Below are positions 28,082 through 37,152 of a stretch of DNA of 64,000 nt, in pieces (the stretch's first letter is position 1; each line of letters opens with the position of its first letter). The stretch is taken from NCBI RefSeq assembly GCF_900095735.1, contig NZ_FNLO01000004.1:186001-250000 (forward strand). The letters run 5' to 3'. The translations under genes and the position numbers were made by a program. Under the pieces are notes generated by a model. It did no database searches. It was not told where the DNA came from and saw only the letters and a list, made by a program, of their open reading frames with translations. The DNA is from Chitinasiproducens palmae. GTDB lineage: Bacteria > Pseudomonadota > Gammaproteobacteria > Burkholderiales > Burkholderiaceae.

Positions 28082-30010
28082 TCATTCTCCCGCCGCGGCC
28101 CGCGACGCGGGTCGCCTGTCCAGGCTCGGCGCCAAGTCCGGATCGGCGTCCGGGTCCGGCGCTTCGTCATCCACGTCGTGATGCGATTGCTGCAGCCGCC
28201 ACATCTGCGCATAGGCGCCGCCGGCGGCGAGCAGGTCGCGGTGCGTGCCCCGCTCGACGATCCGTCCCTGATCGAGCACGATGATCTGGTCGGCGCGCAC
28301 CACCGTCGACAGGCGATGCGCGATGACCACCGTCGTCCGGTTGCGCGAAACGTCGTCGAGCGCGCCCTGGATCGCCCGCTCGGAGCGCGAATCGAGCGCC
28401 GAAGTGGCTTCGTCCAGCACCAGTATCGGCGGATCCTTCAGGATGGTGCGCGCAATCGCGACGCGCTGCTTCTCGCCGCCCGACAGTTTCAGCCCGCGCT
28501 CGCCGACCATCGTGCGATACCCGTCCGGCAACCGCGCGATGAAAGCGTCGAGGTGCGCGGCACGCGCCGCCGCCTCGACCGACGCGCGGCTTGCCCCCGG
28601 CCGCCCGTAGGCGATGTTGTATTCGAGCGTGTCGTTGAACAGCACGGTGTCCTGCGGCACGATGCCGATGGCCGCGCGCAGACTGGCCTGCCCGACCGCG
28701 CGGATGTCCTGGCCATCGATCGTGATGCGGCCGGCACCGGTTCGCGGCACGTCGTAGAAACGGAACAGCAGCCGGGCGATCGTCGACTTGCCCGAGCCGC
28801 TGTGGCCGACGATCGCCGTCGTGGTGCCCGCCTCGACCACGAAGTCGACGTCGCGCAGGATCGCGCGGTTGGCTTCGTACGAGAAATCCACGTGTTCGAA
28901 CGCGATGCGCCCGCCCGCCACCGACAGCGCCGGCGCATCGGCAAGGTCGGCAACCTCGCGGTGCTGGCCGAGCAGCGCGAACATCTTTTCCATGTCCGCC
29001 AGACTCTGTTTCAGTTCGCGATAGATGACGCCCAGGAAGTTCAGCGGGATGTACAACTGCAACATGAACGTATTGATCAGCACGAGATCGCCGAGCGACA
29101 GCGTACCGGCCAGCACCCCTTGCGTCGCACGCCAGAGGATCACCGCCAGGCCCACGGCGATGATCGTCTGCTGGCCGAAGTTCAGGTAGGACAACGTCTG
29201 CTGCGAACGAATCGCGGCGGCGCGGTACGCCCGCAGGTTCTCGTCGTAGCGACGTGTCTCGAAGACTTCGTTGCCGAAGTACTTCACGGTCTCGTAATTG
29301 ATCAGCGCATCGATCGCGTGCGAACTGGCACGCGATTCCAGTTCGTTCATCTCGCGCCGGAAACGCGTGCGCCAGGCGGTGAGCCGGACCGTGAACAGCA
29401 CATAGATCACCAGCGCCGCGAAGGTGACCAGCGCGAACATCGGCTCGTAGCGCGTCACCAGGAACACCAGCACCAGCGTCACCTCGATCAGCGTCGGCAG
29501 GATGTTGTACACCGAGTACGTGATGACGGTCTGGATGCCGCGTGTGCCGCGATCGATGTCGCGCGTCACGCCGCCGGTCTGCCGTTCGAGGTGGAAACGC
29601 AACGACAGGCCGTGCAGGTGTTCGAACACCTGCAGCGCCATGCGCCGCACCACGCTCTCGGTCACTTTCGCGAACAGCCACTCGCGCAACTCGTTGAACA
29701 ACGATGTCGAGAGCCGGACCACGGCGTAAGCGACGACCAGCAGGCCGACGCCGCCCGCCGCCAGCATCAGCGGCGAATCGGCCGCGCGCGCCGCCGCGGT
29801 GAGCTGCGCCGCGCCGCCCAGCCGATCGACGATCAGCTTCAGCAACATCGGCACGCCGAGATTGGCCAGCTTGGCGGCAAGCATGCAACCGAGCGCGGCC
29901 GCGATGCGGGCGCGATACGGCTTGAGATACGGCAACAGCGCAAGGACGGCGCGCCAGTCGCTGCGACCGGGCTTGCGGGTCGAGGCGCCGGCCGAGAAAG
30001 GCAAAGGCAT
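28082..30010 (-). CDS. Atm1/HMT1-type ABC transporter, fused permease and ATPase
   Basis: A 642-residue half-transporter that would act as a homodimer in the inner membrane. An N-terminal six-helix exporter domain (about 35-330) is followed by the ATPase: Walker A VGHSGSGKSTIAR, signature LSGGEKQRVAIARTI, Walker B ILVLDEATSALD, H-loop VIAHRLSTV. The LLPYLKPYRARI start, NIGTRGIQT-type loop (here DRGTRGIQTV) and NFGQQTIIAVGL suit the Atm1 family, which exports glutathione-linked compounds or heavy-metal complexes. The ATG at 30010 is chosen because upstream residues are Arg/Pro-rich and hydrophilic. It is the first gene before the LysR gene. Confidence 0.88.
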   Translation of the reverse strand: MPLPFSAGASTRKPGRSDWRAVLALLPYLKPYRARIAAALGCMLAAKLANLGVPMLLKLIVDRLGGAAQLTAAARAADSPLMLAAGGVGLLVVAYAVVRLSTSLFNELREWLFAKVTESVVRRMALQVFEHLHGLSLRFHLERQTGGVTRDIDRGTRGIQTVITYSVYNILPTLIEVTLVLVFLVTRYEPMFALVTFAALVIYVLFTVRLTAWRTRFRREMNELESRASSHAIDALINYETVKYFGNEVFETRRYDENLRAYRAAAIRSQQTLSYLNFGQQTIIAVGLAVILWRATQGVLAGTLSLGDLVLINTFMLQLYIPLNFLGVIYRELKQSLADMEKMFALLGQHREVADLADAPALSVAGGRIAFEHVDFSYEANRAILRDVDFVVEAGTTTAIVGHSGSGKSTIARLLFRFYDVPRTGAGRITIDGQDIRAVGQASLRAAIGIVPQDTVLFNDTLEYNIAYGRPGASRASVEAAARAAHLDAFIARLPDGYRTMVGERGLKLSGGEKQRVAIARTILKDPPILVLDEATSALDSRSERAIQGALDDVSRNRTTVVIAHRLSTVVRADQIIVLDQGRIVERGTHRDLLAAGGAYAQMWRLQQSHHDVDDEAPDPDADPDLAPSLDRRPASRAAAGE

Positions 30011-30300
30011 CGTGCAGTGGCAGACAGAGCGGGACGCGCGAAGCGTCGGACGAATCGGAAGGTGGCCGGCGCCGGCCGCGGGCCACCACGGCTGGCGTGG
30101 CGGACCACCGCACCACGTCGGCGAGCGGGCCGGCAGGAACGCCGCGCTGGCGCTCGGCGCTCGGCCGCGTGCGCGGCTGCCACCGGACCGCGCCCGCCTT
30201 GTCCCGTAAAATGCCGGCATCGACACGGCGCCGTGGCGCCTGTGCCCGCCGCCTGTGCCCCTATTCTCGCAGAAAGCGCCCTTCCTACCGGGTTCCCGAC

Positions 30301-30765
30301 ATGACCGACCAACACTCCAACAACGACGCGCCCGCGATTCCCTCGCCGTTCGCCGCCTTGACGCCGCATCGCGGGCGCGACGCCCAGCCCGCGCTGCGCG
30401 TCGTCCCGCAGTCTTCGGACGCCAATGTGTACGGCGACGTCTTCGGCGGCTGGATCATGGCCCAGGTCGACATCGCCGGCTCGGTGCCGGCGATACGCCG
30501 GGCCAACGGCCGGGTGGCGACCGTGGCCGTCAACTCCTTCCTGTTCAAGGAACCGGTGTTCGTCGGCGACTTGCTGAGTTTCTATGCCGATATCGTCGCG
30601 ACCGGCCGGACCTCGATCACGGTGCAGGTGGAGGTCTACGCGCAGCGCATGAAGCTCGACGAAGAAGTGGTCAAGGTGACCGAGGCGACGCTGGTGTACG
30701 TGGCGACCGGCGAGGACCGGCGCCCTCGCGAGTTGCCGCCGCTCACCGGCCGCGCCAAGGACTGA
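30301..30765 (+). CDS. Acyl-CoA thioesterase (YciA-like hotdog fold)
   Basis: A 154-residue single hotdog domain that hydrolyses acyl-CoA to CoA and free acid. The conserved NVYGDVFGGWIMAQVDIAG contains the catalytic Asp region of the YciA/BACH group. FKEPVFVGDLLSFYADIVATG and VEVYAQRM follow. The ATG at 30301 (MTDQHSNN) gives the usual length. It is divergent from the ABC exporter gene, with 290 bp between them; TAAAAT at 30207 is a possible -10 with no -35, and nothing else is seen there. Confidence 0.9.
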   Translation: MTDQHSNNDAPAIPSPFAALTPHRGRDAQPALRVVPQSSDANVYGDVFGGWIMAQVDIAGSVPAIRRANGRVATVAVNSFLFKEPVFVGDLLSFYADIVATGRTSITVQVEVYAQRMKLDEEVVKVTEATLVYVATGEDRRPRELPPLTGRAKD

Positions 30766-30843
30766 GTCCCGACACGACACGGCACGGCACGACGCGGCAG
30801 ATCGGCCGCGCCTGCGGGGCGGGATGCCGGGGGGGGCGCCGCC

Positions 30844-31326
30844 TCAGCCCAGCCCGAATTCCTGCATCGCGGCGCGAAAATCGTGGTTCGGCTTGTCCTT
30901 GCGGGACAGCTTGAGCAACGCGTAGCGCTGGAAGCGCCCGAGCCGGCGCCAGGCCGCCTCGTCCGGCGGCGCCATGCCGTGCAATGCCGCCTGCCGGCAC
31001 ACGCTCTCGGGCGCCGCCGGCGCGTCCTCGCCGAGTCCCGGCACGCCCGTGCCGGAGGCGGTGCTCTGCTCGTCCAGCGCCGGCGCGCTGCCGGCCGCCG
31101 CCAAGGCCCTGTCAAGACACGCAACGCAGTCGGCGGTGGCGGCCGCGTCGTGGCCCGCCTCGGGAACCGGAAAGTCGCTCAGGCGCTCGCGGTCCGCCAT
31201 TGGCAGCGCCTGCCACTGTGCGAGCGAAATGCGGCGATCGCCTGCATCCAGGTGATAGCGCACGGACAGCGGAATGAAGGCCAGGCCGTCGCAGGACGGG
31301 ACTTCGAAATCGAACATCTGGGACAT
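30844..31326 (-). CDS. Nitrate reductase associated protein
   Basis: A 160-residue protein whose start (FDFEVPSCDGLAFIPLSVRYHLD, then ISLAQWQALPMADRERL) matches the small family named nitrate reductase associated protein. Members lie near assimilatory nitrate reductase or molybdoenzyme genes; the function is unknown. Here the neighbour is fdhD, divergently placed 101 bp away, which supports a link to molybdenum enzymes. The middle (about 60-110) is Ala/Gly-rich and variable. Confidence 0.75.
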   Translation of the reverse strand: MSQMFDFEVPSCDGLAFIPLSVRYHLDAGDRRISLAQWQALPMADRERLSDFPVPEAGHDAAATADCVACLDRALAAAGSAPALDEQSTASGTGVPGLGEDAPAAPESVCRQAALHGMAPPDEAAWRRLGRFQRYALLKLSRKDKPNHDFRAAMQEFGLG

Positions 31327-31427
31327 CGTTTCACTCCACGGGAAGGCGCCTCGCGCGCGGCGGCGGAGGCGATGCTAAATTGTAGGACTTGGCAACCGGC
31401 ATGGGGCGGCAGACTGCCGCGGGCGAA

Positions 31428-32300
31428 ATGAACGAAGCAGGCGACCGGAACGAACCGAGCGCCGCCAGCGCAGGCGGGTGGCAGCCGCGCGCCGCGATCC
31501 GCCATCGTCGTGGCGAGGTGGCGCAGGTCGAGGACCGGCTGGCCGAGGAAACGCCGGTCGCGCTGGTCTACAACGGCATCTCGCACGCGGTGATGATGGC
31601 CACGCCGCTTGACCTCGAACAACTGGCGGTCGGCTTCTCGCTCAGCGAAGGCATCATCGCGCGCGCCGGCGACATTCTCGATGTCGATGTCGTGCACGGC
31701 GAGGAAGCCGCCGAAGTGCACATCACGCTGCTGCAGGCGCCGTTCATGGCGCTGAAGGCGCATCGCCGCGCGCTGGCCGGCCGCACCGGCTGCGGCGTGT
31801 GCGGCATCGAAAGTATCCAGCTGCTCGACCTGCACGCGCCGCCGCTGGCCCGTGCCGGCGCGTGCGCGCAGGTCGATGCCGCCGCGATCGCGCGGGCCGC
31901 CGCCGGGCTGCCCGCGCACCAGCAGCTGATGCGCGCGACCGGCGGCGTGCATGCGGCGGCATGGTGCGAGCTCGATGGCACGATCCGCTTCGCCTATGAG
32001 GACGTCGGGCGTCACAATGCACTCGACAAGCTGATCGGGCGTCTGGTCGAGGATGAACAGGACACGGCGCTCGGCTTCGTGTTCATGTCGAGCCGCGCGA
32101 GCTACGAACTGGTCCGCAAGTCCGCGCGCGTCGGCGTGACGATGCTGGCGACGATCTCGGCCCCCAGTTCGCTGGCGGTGCGCATCGCCGGCGAGGCAGG
32201 CATGCGCCTGGTCAGCTTCTGTCGCAATGACGGCTTCGTCGAGTACGTCGCTGGCGGCGCGCCGGTGGTCGACGCGCAGCCGGCCGCCGTGCCGCGCTGA
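31428..32300 (+). CDS. fdhD: Formate dehydrogenase accessory sulfurtransferase FdhD
   Basis: A protein of about 290 residues that transfers sulfur from IscS to the molybdenum cofactor of formate dehydrogenase. The CxxC pair is in RTGCGVCGIESIQ. Other motifs are TPLDLEQLAVGFSLSEGII, EDVGRHNALDKLIG and SSRASYELVRKSA. Starts at 31401 (ATG) and 31428 (ATG) are both possible and neither has a strong ribosome-binding site. No formate dehydrogenase subunit is in the window, so the target is encoded elsewhere. Confidence 0.94.
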   Translation: MNEAGDRNEPSAASAGGWQPRAAIRHRRGEVAQVEDRLAEETPVALVYNGISHAVMMATPLDLEQLAVGFSLSEGIIARAGDILDVDVVHGEEAAEVHITLLQAPFMALKAHRRALAGRTGCGVCGIESIQLLDLHAPPLARAGACAQVDAAAIARAAAGLPAHQQLMRATGGVHAAAWCELDGTIRFAYEDVGRHNALDKLIGRLVEDEQDTALGFVFMSSRASYELVRKSARVGVTMLATISAPSSLAVRIAGEAGMRLVSFCRNDGFVEYVAGGAPVVDAQPAAVPR

Positions 32301-32402
32301 CGCCAGCCAGACGCCCGCGAGATCCGCTGGCCTGCGAAGGCGGGCAGCCCGCGCCGCCGGGTCGCCGCCGCCGGGTCGCCGCTGTCATCTCCCGGCCATC
32401 CC

Positions 32403-32457
32403 CTCCCTGCCCCCTCCCTGCCCCCTCCCCGCCGCATTCCCGCCGCATTCCCGGCAA
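32403..32457. repeat. intergenic tandem array, about 5 x 11 bp
   Basis: Units CTCCCTGCCCC (twice), CTCCCCGCCGC, ATTCCCGCCGC and ATTCCCGGCAA follow each other at an exact 11-bp period. The array lies in the 189-bp gap where fdhD and the enoyl-CoA hydratase gene converge. A 14-bp unit (GCCGCCGGGTCGCC) is duplicated just before it, at 32354-32381. Confidence 0.75.
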
Positions 32458-32489
32458 GGATGGCCTGCTGATCTTGCGCTGCAGCTACG

Positions 32490-33296
32490 TTACTGACTGC
32501 CCTCGCCGGCGCTGTTCTCGTGTCCGGCGCTCGCGCGCTCGCCGTCGTCGGCCGACGGCCGTCCGCTGAAGGCGGCGAGTGCCGCCCGCGCAGCCGGCGT
32601 GGCGAGCAGTCGTTCGAAACACTGTGCTTCGCGTGCAAGGCGTGCCCCGACCGACTCGGCGGGATCGGCGCGCAGCAGCGCCTTGGTCGCCCGCACTGCG
32701 TCGCCCGGCAGGCCGGCCAGACGCTCGGCGGCAGCGAGCGCCACCGTTTCGACGTCGGCGGGTGCCGCGATCCGGTTGACGAAGCCGAGCCGCCGCGCCT
32801 CCGCCGTGTCGAATGCATCGCCAAACAGCAGTTTTTCGGCAGCCTGCTGGGGTCCGGCCAGACGCGGCAACAACAGGGTCGACGCTGCCTCGGGACACAG
32901 GCCCAACGGCACGAACGGCATCGCGAAACGCGCGTCCTCCGCGGCATAGACCAGATCGCAGTGCAACAGCATCGTCGTGCCGACCCCCACTGCAACACCG
33001 TTCACCGCGGCAAGCACCGGCTTCGGCGCGGCGGCCAGGGCACGCAGGAAGCGCAGTACGGGGGCGTCGCCGGCCGGCGGTGCGCGCAGGAAGTCGCCGA
33101 CATCGTTGCCAGCGGTGAAGTGTCCGCCGCGACCGGCCAACACCAGGACCTGGGCCGCCGCGTCGCGCTCGAACTCGGCGAGCACCTCGGCCATCCGCGC
33201 ATACATGGCGGCAGTGATCGCATTGCGCTTGGCCGGCCGGTCCCAGCGCGCCAACCAAACCCGTTCGTGCCGAACGACGCTGACGCCCTCGCTCAT
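32490..33296 (-). CDS. Enoyl-CoA hydratase/isomerase family protein
   Basis: A 268-residue crotonase-fold protein. The first oxyanion-hole segment is RNAITAAMY and GHFTAGNDVGDFL. The second is NGVAVGVGTTMLLHCDLVYA, with RFAMPFVPLGLCPEA. At the usual catalytic Glu positions the sequence has V and P-E-A; one Glu is present, so hydratase or isomerase (PaaG/ECI-like) cannot be decided. Last gene of the tetR-fadE-fadN-fadA-ech operon, 9 bp after fadA. The Ser/Glu-rich last 25 residues are low-complexity. Confidence 0.88.
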   Translation of the reverse strand: MSEGVSVVRHERVWLARWDRPAKRNAITAAMYARMAEVLAEFERDAAAQVLVLAGRGGHFTAGNDVGDFLRAPPAGDAPVLRFLRALAAAPKPVLAAVNGVAVGVGTTMLLHCDLVYAAEDARFAMPFVPLGLCPEAASTLLLPRLAGPQQAAEKLLFGDAFDTAEARRLGFVNRIAAPADVETVALAAAERLAGLPGDAVRATKALLRADPAESVGARLAREAQCFERLLATPAARAALAAFSGRPSADDGERASAGHENSAGEGSQ

Positions 33297-33305
33297 CGCA
33301 CGGCC

Positions 33306-34505
33306 TCAGACGCTTTCCAGCACCAGGGCGGCACCCATGCCGGTGCCGACGCACATCGTAACCATCGCGTGCCGCAGGCCGCGGCGGCGCAGCGCATGCA
33401 CCGCCGTCGTCGCGCGGATGGCGCCGCTTGCGCCGAGCGGATGGCCAAGCGCAATGGCGCCACCCAGCGGATTGACCTTTGCCCGGTCAAGTCCCAACGC
33501 ATCGATCACCGCCAACGATTGCGCGGCGAATGCCTCGTTCAGTTCGATCCAGTCGAGCTGGTCCTGGCTGATGCCGGCGCGCTGCAACGCCACCGGGATC
33601 GCCTCCTTCGGCCCGATGCCCATCACTTCCGGTGGCACGCCGCGCACCGCGAAGCTGCTCACGCGCGCCAGCGGCGTCAGGCCGAAGCGTTTCAGCGTCG
33701 CCTCGGAGACCAGCAGCAGGGCAGCCGCGCCGTCGGAGGTCTGCGAACTGTTGCCGGCCGTCACGCTGCCCTTCGCGGCGAACACCGGCTTGAGCCGCGC
33801 CAGTGCCTCGAGCGATGAATCGCGCCGGGGTCCTTCGTCGCGCGCGACGGTCCGGCGCTCGATGCGCACTTGCGCGCTGGCCCGGTCCGCGACGCGATGC
33901 TCGGTCGCCACCGGCACGATTTCGTCATCGAATTCGCCCGCGTCCTGCGCCGCGATCGCACGTCGGTGCGATTCGAGCGCGAAGGCGTCCTGCGCCTCGC
34001 GGCTGACGTGCCAGCGCTCCGCCACCTTTTCCGCCGTCATGCCCATGCCGAAGGCGATGCCGAGGTTTTCGTCCTGCTCGAAGATGCGCGGCGAGAACGA
34101 CGGTGTGTTGCCGACGATCGGCACCATGCTCATCGATTCGCAGCCACCGGCCAGGATCGCATCGGCTTCGCCGACGCGGATGCGGTCCGCGGCCATCGCG
34201 ATCGCGGTCGCCCCTGACGCGCAGAACCGGTTCACGGTGACGCCGCCGACGCTGGCCGGCAGGCCGGCCAGCAGCGCGCCCAAGCGCGCCACGTTCAGGC
34301 CCTGCTCGGCTTCCGGCATCGCACAGCCGGCGATCAGGTCCTCGACGGCGGCGGGATCGAAGTCGGGAACGCGCGCCAGCGTCGCGCGCACCGCGTGGAT
34401 CAGCAGGTCGTCCGGACGGGTGTGGCGAAACACGCCGCGCGGCGCCTTGCCGACCGGGGTACGGCAGGCCGCGACGATGTAGGCATCCTGTACTTGTCTG
34501 TTCAT
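33306..34505 (-). CDS. fadA: Acetyl-CoA acyltransferase (thiolase)
   Basis: A 399-residue thiolase for the last step of beta-oxidation. The acyl-binding Cys is in VNRFCASGATAIAMAADRI (about residue 90). His is in GGAIALGHPLGASGA and the second Cys is in VTMCVGTGMGAALV. It lies 15 bp after fadN. By gene order it is the counterpart of B. subtilis fadA in fadNAE, preferring long-chain 3-ketoacyl-CoA; specificity is inferred. Confidence 0.94.
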   Translation of the reverse strand: MNRQVQDAYIVAACRTPVGKAPRGVFRHTRPDDLLIHAVRATLARVPDFDPAAVEDLIAGCAMPEAEQGLNVARLGALLAGLPASVGGVTVNRFCASGATAIAMAADRIRVGEADAILAGGCESMSMVPIVGNTPSFSPRIFEQDENLGIAFGMGMTAEKVAERWHVSREAQDAFALESHRRAIAAQDAGEFDDEIVPVATEHRVADRASAQVRIERRTVARDEGPRRDSSLEALARLKPVFAAKGSVTAGNSSQTSDGAAALLLVSEATLKRFGLTPLARVSSFAVRGVPPEVMGIGPKEAIPVALQRAGISQDQLDWIELNEAFAAQSLAVIDALGLDRAKVNPLGGAIALGHPLGASGAIRATTAVHALRRRGLRHAMVTMCVGTGMGAALVLESV

Positions 34506-34520
34506 TGCGCTGTCTCCGCT

Positions 34521-36977
34521 TCAGTTCCGCACCGGCTTGCCCGTCTGCAGCATCCCCATGATCCGCTCCTGCGTCTTGCCGGTGCCAAGCAATTCGATGA
34601 AGGCCTGCCGTTCGAGCGTCAACAGCCAGGCCTCGTCGACGGTCTCGCCGGCATCGAGATCGCCGCCGCACAGGATGGTCGCAATGTGCTTGCCGATGCG
34701 CATGTCGTGTTCGGAGATGAAGCCGCCCTCGCGCATGTTCACCAGTTGCGCTTCGATCGTCGCGCGCGCCGCGCGTCCGGCCACCGGGATCGCGTGGTCG
34801 GCGAGCGGTGGCCGATAGCCGGTCTGCGCCAGCGCGCGCGCCTGCGTCAACGCCGCGCCGAGCAATTCGTGGACGTTGAAGACCACCGGATCGGTCGCTT
34901 CCAGATAACCGAAGCCGACCGCCTGTCGCGCGGACCCGGACACCTTGCCAAGCGCAATCGTGGTGAAGCGGGGCGAGATGAAATCTAGATAGCGCGTGCT
35001 GCCGGTGGCACGCGCCGCGCGGGCCGCGCGCACCACCGTTTCCTTCAGGCCGCCGCCGGCCGGCACCAGGCCGACGCCGACCTCGACCAGGCCGAGATAG
35101 GTTTCGAGATGCGCGACGCGCCGCGCGCAATGCAGTGCAAGCTCGCAGCCGCCGCCAAGCGCGATGCCGGCGAGCGCCGCGACGACCGGCACCTGCGCAT
35201 ACTTGACCCGTTGCATCGTGTCCTGGAACTTGCGCACCAGCGGCTCGACGCCGGCGGCACCGCGGCTCATGAACAGCGGCATTGCAGCTTCGAGGTTGGC
35301 GCCGGCCGAGAACGGACCGCCTGGCGTGCCGAGCTGCAGCGCGCTGGTCTGCCAGATGACGAGGCCATCGAAGCCGGCTTCGGCGCGTTCGACCGCCAGA
35401 CCGATGCCGTCGAGCACCTCGGCGCTCATCGTATTCATCTTCGTCTTGAAAGACAGCACCGGCACCGTTTCATGACCGGGCGCGAGCCACAAGCGCACGC
35501 TGTCGTTCTCGAACAGCGTCTCGCCGAGCGCCGCGGGCGACGGCTGGCCAAGCACCGGTGCACGCGCGATCTGACGCCGATAGACAGGCAGGTCGCTGCG
35601 CGCTTCGAAACGGCCGGTGGCGGGCGAATACGAGCCGTCGGCGCGATGCACGCCCTGCCCGGCCGCGCCGCGCACCCAGTCCGGCAGCGGTGCCTTGCTC
35701 AGGGCCTGCCCGGCGGCGATGTCCTCGTCGATCCACCGCGCGATTTCACCCCAGCCTGCCTGCTGCCATTCCTCGAAGGGTCCACGCTGCCAGCCGAAGC
35801 CCCAGCGCACCGCCAGATCGACATCGCGAGCATTGCCCGCAATCGCCTCCAGATGCACGGCGACGTAATGAAAAACGTCGCGAAAGATCGCCCACAGGAA
35901 GCGCGCCTGCGGATGCGAGGACTCCCGCAGCAGCTTGAAGCGTTCGGCCGGCGGCCGTTTCAGGATGCGCGCGACGATTTCGTCGGCCTTCGCGCCGCCC
36001 TCGACGTAGCTGCCGGTTGCCGGATCGAGCACCTTGATCGCGCGCCCTTCCTTCCGATAGAAGCCCGCACCGCGCTTCTGCCCGAGCGCGCCGCCCTCGA
36101 TCAGGCGGGCAAGCACCTCCGGGGTTCGATAGTGCGCGAAGAACGGATCGTCCTGCAGGCGCTCCTGCATGGTCCCGATCACGTGGGCCAGCGTGTCGAG
36201 ACCGACGACGTCGGCGGTTCGAAACGTGGCCGACTTCGCGCGGCCCAGGCGCGCGCCGGTCAGGTCGTCGATCAGATCGAAGGACAGGCCATGGCGACGG
36301 CCTTCCTCGATCACCGCGAGGATCGAAAACACGCCGACCCGGTTCGCGATGAAATTGGGCGTATCTTTCGCTCGCACCACGCCCTTGCCCAGCACCGAGG
36401 TCAGGAAGGCCTCAAGCGCGTCGAGCGTCGGCGCATCGGTGGCAGCGGTCGGAATCAGTTCGACCAGGTGCATGTAGCGCGGCGGATTGAAGAAGTGCAC
36501 GCCGCAGAAGCGACCAAGCAGTTCGGCAGGCAGGCCCTCGGCCAGCGATGCGATCGGCAGGCCGGAGGTGTTGCTGGCCAGGATCGCATGCGGCGCGAGC
36601 TGATTGGCGATGCGGGCGTACAGCCCATGCTTGAGGTCCAGCCGCTCGGCAATCGCCTCGATCACCAGGTCGCACTCGCCGAGCCGGGCAAGATCGTCGT
36701 CGTAATTGGCCGGCTCGATGAAGCGCAGGTCGTCGGTGTCGGCCAGCGGCGCCGGCTGCAGCTTGCCGAGGCGCTGCAACGCCTGCTCGACGACACGGTT
36801 CGCTGTACCCGCTGTACCCACTGTACCCGCTGTACCCGCTGTACCGGCATCGCCGGCATTGCCTGCGAGGTCGAACAGCAGCACCGGCACACGTGCATTG
36901 ACGAGATGCGCGGCGATCTGCGCGCCCATCACGCCCGCCCCGAGGACCGCCACTTTTCGAATGTTCAGCTTGCTCAC
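34521..36977 (-). CDS. fadN: 3-hydroxyacyl-CoA dehydrogenase / enoyl-CoA hydratase, FadN type
   Basis: An 818-residue bifunctional beta-oxidation enzyme. The NAD-binding motif VAVLGAGVMGAQIAAHLV is at the N terminus, followed by the C-terminal dehydrogenase domain (VRWGFGWQRGPFEEW, about 390). The crotonase domain comes last (about 480-720: GALAGIALGGGCELALHC-like). This order, dehydrogenase before hydratase, is that of B. subtilis FadN (YusL), the reverse of E. coli FadB. The GTG at 36977 is chosen because AAGGAGA lies 8 nt upstream. Residues about 34-52 carry a Gly-Thr-Ala repeat inside the Rossmann fold, from a 9-bp minisatellite. Confidence 0.9.
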   Translation of the reverse strand: MSKLNIRKVAVLGAGVMGAQIAAHLVNARVPVLLFDLAGNAGDAGTAGTAGTVGTAGTANRVVEQALQRLGKLQPAPLADTDDLRFIEPANYDDDLARLGECDLVIEAIAERLDLKHGLYARIANQLAPHAILASNTSGLPIASLAEGLPAELLGRFCGVHFFNPPRYMHLVELIPTAATDAPTLDALEAFLTSVLGKGVVRAKDTPNFIANRVGVFSILAVIEEGRRHGLSFDLIDDLTGARLGRAKSATFRTADVVGLDTLAHVIGTMQERLQDDPFFAHYRTPEVLARLIEGGALGQKRGAGFYRKEGRAIKVLDPATGSYVEGGAKADEIVARILKRPPAERFKLLRESSHPQARFLWAIFRDVFHYVAVHLEAIAGNARDVDLAVRWGFGWQRGPFEEWQQAGWGEIARWIDEDIAAGQALSKAPLPDWVRGAAGQGVHRADGSYSPATGRFEARSDLPVYRRQIARAPVLGQPSPAALGETLFENDSVRLWLAPGHETVPVLSFKTKMNTMSAEVLDGIGLAVERAEAGFDGLVIWQTSALQLGTPGGPFSAGANLEAAMPLFMSRGAAGVEPLVRKFQDTMQRVKYAQVPVVAALAGIALGGGCELALHCARRVAHLETYLGLVEVGVGLVPAGGGLKETVVRAARAARATGSTRYLDFISPRFTTIALGKVSGSARQAVGFGYLEATDPVVFNVHELLGAALTQARALAQTGYRPPLADHAIPVAGRAARATIEAQLVNMREGGFISEHDMRIGKHIATILCGGDLDAGETVDEAWLLTLERQAFIELLGTGKTQERIMGMLQTGKPVRN
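36801..36845 (-). repeat. in-frame 9-bp minisatellite (5 units) in fadN
   Basis: Five units of CGCTGTACC (one with CACTGTACC) lie head to tail and encode GTA/GTV tripeptides in the loop after the second strand of the NAD-binding domain. The unit length keeps the frame. Homologues that I can recall lack such an insert, but this needs an alignment. Confidence 0.9.
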
Positions 36978-37152
36978 CGTCTGGTCTCCTTCATTTCGCT
37001 TCATGCCGTTCGGGCCCTGCCGCGCGCGGCCTGGCGTTCGCCTTGCACTGATCGCCGGTTGCCGACCGCTACCGCTGTTTCACTGCCCCGCTGCCCCGCC
37101 GTGCTGCCGTGCCGGCGCCGCCCGCCCGGCGCCCGCTGCCGGCGCGTACCGG

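Noticed and set aside
27671-30304. Open + strand frame of 877 codons opposite the ABC transporter and LysR genes
   Set aside because: High G+C lets antisense frames stay open. The opposite strand has complete ATPase and HTH motifs, and this one has none.
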